Source: UBA2942 sp045127535
GTDB taxonomy: Bacteria; Bacillota; Clostridia; Lachnospirales; Lachnospiraceae
DNA length: 42,261 bases
Reading direction: 5' to 3'
Assembly: GCA_045127535.1 (NCBI GenBank)
Contig: JBGVQN010000060.1
Coordinates: 1-42,261 of the forward strand
The translations under genes were made by a program, and so were the position numbers. This document shows, one piece after another, positions 40,782-42,261 of this stretch (position 1 is its first letter; every line of letters begins with the position of its first letter). Under the pieces are notes generated by a model. The model ran no database searches, was not told where the DNA came from, and was given only the letters and a program-made list of their open reading frames with translations.

Positions 40782-41969
40782 TTATACTTCTGCCATTTCA
40801 TCTGGATCCTGCAGAAATTCCGCCAGTACTGTATTGCTGATATCAACGCCTCTGTCTGTCAGGGAATACCACATGCCCATTCCGGCCTGTTCCCGTCTCT
40901 GCAGCAGTTCCAGCCTCACCAGCCGTTCTGTCACATCTCCATATACAGAAGCAAAACTTACTCCAAACCGTGTCTCAAAAGCATCTTCTGAGATTCCTTC
41001 CATGCGCCTAAGTCCCAGAAAGGCAAATTCCTCCTGCTGCTCTCTGGTACTTAATTTCTGCACATGGGTTTTTAAATCTTCCAATACAGTACCAGTTAAC
41101 TCCAGTGTCTGGATATAATACTGCACTTCTCTTACATTTTCACTGCGTACGCCTTGAAAGCAGGAAGCTGCACCTACACCAAAGCCTATATAATCTATCC
41201 CAGTCCAGTAATAATTATTATGTCTGGATTCATATCCGCCCTTTGCATAATTGGAGATTTCATACCGGTGATATCCCCGCTGCTCCAGAAAATATTTCGT
41301 CCAGGCATACATGGCTCTGTCCGTTTCCTCATCCGGCAGCAAATCCTCCCTTTCTCCATACTGTTCATAAAAAGGAGTTCCCGGTTCCACGATCAGACTG
41401 TATGCAGAAATATGCTCCGGCTGCAGTCCAGCCACCTGTTTTAGGGTATTCTGCCAGCTTTCCATAGTCTGCCCCGGCAGGGCACTCATCAAATCAATAT
41501 TGATATTGGAAAACCCTGCCTCCCTGGCCATCTGATAACTGTCCAGGAAAGTATCAAAGCTATGGATTCTGCCAAGAAGCTGCAATTCCTCCTCATTGGC
41601 AGACTGGAGTCCAAAGCTGATACGGTTGATCCCCGCCTTTTTGTAAGCAGCCAGTTTTTCCCCTGTCACTGTTCCCGGATTGCACTCAATCGTAATTTCT
41701 GCATTCTCTGCCACCTGAAAGTACTGATACAATGCCTCCATGACTTCTGTGATACATTCTGAAGGTACGATACTGGGAGTACCGCCTCCCAAAAACACAC
41801 TAGTCACCTGTAGCCTGCCATGCCGCTCTGCAGTCATTTTAATTTCTTCTACGACCCCTTTTGTATACGCTTCCATGGTCCGCAGACTTGCCGGCCCGGA
41901 AAGAAAGTCACAATACTGACACTTCCGCACACAAAAAGGGAAGTGTACATAAATACCAAGCTCCTGCAT
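40782..41969 (-). CDS. hemW: Radical SAM haem chaperone HemW (coproporphyrinogen oxidase-like)
   Basis: A 395-aa radical SAM protein: Fe-S motif CxxxCxxC in FPFCVRKCQYCDF (Cys13, Cys17, Cys20), the GGGTPS SAM segment (VFLGGGTPSIVPSE), GLQSANEEELQLLGRIHS and the C-terminal HemN_C domain. HemW proteins bind haem and are not true oxidases, unlike HemN. The start (MQELGIYVHFPFC) follows GGGAGGTGTACAG. It lies 25 bp after lepA, the usual order lepA-hemW-hrcA in Firmicutes. Confidence 0.95.
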   Translation of the reverse strand: MQELGIYVHFPFCVRKCQYCDFLSGPASLRTMEAYTKGVVEEIKMTAERHGRLQVTSVFLGGGTPSIVPSECITEVMEALYQYFQVAENAEITIECNPGTVTGEKLAAYKKAGINRISFGLQSANEEELQLLGRIHSFDTFLDSYQMAREAGFSNINIDLMSALPGQTMESWQNTLKQVAGLQPEHISAYSLIVEPGTPFYEQYGEREDLLPDEETDRAMYAWTKYFLEQRGYHRYEISNYAKGGYESRHNNYYWTGIDYIGFGVGAASCFQGVRSENVREVQYYIQTLELTGTVLEDLKTHVQKLSTREQQEEFAFLGLRRMEGISEDAFETRFGVSFASVYGDVTERLVRLELLQRREQAGMGMWYSLTDRGVDISNTVLAEFLQDPDEMAEV

Positions 41970-41994
41970 CTGTACACCTCCCACTAAAATTTAT

Positions 41995-42261
41995 TTATTT
42001 TTCATCCAGTTTCAGAACGCTCATAAATGCTTTCTGTGGAATTTCTACGTTGCCTACCATACGCATACGCTTCTTTCCTTCCTTTTGCTTTTCCAGAAGC
42101 TTCTTTTTACGGGTAATATCACCACCATAACACTTGGCAAGCACGTCCTTACGCAGGGCCTTTACGGTCTCTCTTGCAATGATCTTGCTGCCGATGGCTG
42201 CCTGAATGGGCACATCAAAGAGCTGTCTTGGAATTTCCTCTTTCAGACGCTCGCACATTCT
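41995..42261 (-). CDS. lepA: Elongation factor 4 (LepA), C-terminal part only
   Basis: The last 88 codons of the translational GTPase EF4; the gene continues past the window edge. The LepA-specific C-terminal domain is clear: CERLKEEIPRQLFDVPIQAA, IGSKIIARETVKALRKDVLA, KCYGGDITRKKKLLEKQKEG, KKRMRMVGNVEIPQKAFMSV, LKLDEK. In the family order lepA-hemW-hrcA-grpE-dnaK-dnaJ. Confidence 0.97.
   Translation of the reverse strand, partial: RMCERLKEEIPRQLFDVPIQAAIGSKIIARETVKALRKDVLAKCYGGDITRKKKLLEKQKEGKKRMRMVGNVEIPQKAFMSVLKLDEK

Overview
The window looks like chromosome of a Gram-positive anaerobe of the Lachnospiraceae (Clostridia). This is inferred from the hrcA-grpE-dnaK-dnaJ order with a CIRCE operator, strong AGGAGG ribosome sites, the hisS-aspS pair, an HppA pyrophosphatase, a DUF5685/J-domain/Hsp70 operon and a PrcB-like lipoprotein. 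Nearly all genes lie on the minus strand. The clear exceptions are an Abi/HEPN gene with its leader RNA (15.2-16.4 kb) and a candidate small RNA (25.3-25.5 kb).

Layout, left to right. 0-3.2 kb: hisS-aspS with its own promoter. 3.3-8.0 kb: three members of one family of long-hairpin elements (A 3272-3576, B 7096-7260, C 7680-7957). Among them sit a self-contained hypothetical gene and a metal-efflux operon (ArsR sensor, free HMA metal chaperone, P1B ATPase); element B lies in the operon's long leader. 8.0-12.2 kb: an accessory chaperone operon (DUF5685, J-domain protein, second Hsp70, membrane zinc-ribbon protein), with a small gene between the last two that is broken by an in-frame UGA. 12.3-15.0 kb: an orphan soluble VirD4-like ATPase between two HD phosphohydrolases. 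15.2-16.4 kb: promoter, short structured RNA, terminator, then an AbiF/AbiD-like HEPN protein. 16.4-19.6 kb: lipoprotein, TraX-like membrane protein and ABC-F ATPase. 19.6-23.9 kb: asnS, an SbcD-like nuclease and a YhaN-like ATPase; asnS is preceded by a 34-codon leader ORF that runs through a terminator-like hairpin.

24.0-29.0 kb: cysteine desulfurase, the candidate C-rich sRNA, an IS3-family insertion without target duplication, and a truncated PLD-helicase plus small Xre-type gene that look like the remnant of a defence locus. 29.0-35.3 kb: HppA with a small membrane protein, a K+ uptake operon (peptidase S51-like, KtrB, KtrA) and a YczE-like membrane protein. 35.4-40.7 kb: the main heat-shock operon, ending in a very long hairpin terminator. 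40.8-42.3 kb: HemW and the C-terminal end of LepA.

The two most promising unexplained items are the hairpin family and the ncRNA-AbiF unit. In the hairpin family a conserved asymmetric core is held inside long arms of unrelated sequence that stay complementary. G-U wobbles fall mostly on one strand, and there is one clear compensatory change, both of which argue for an RNA.
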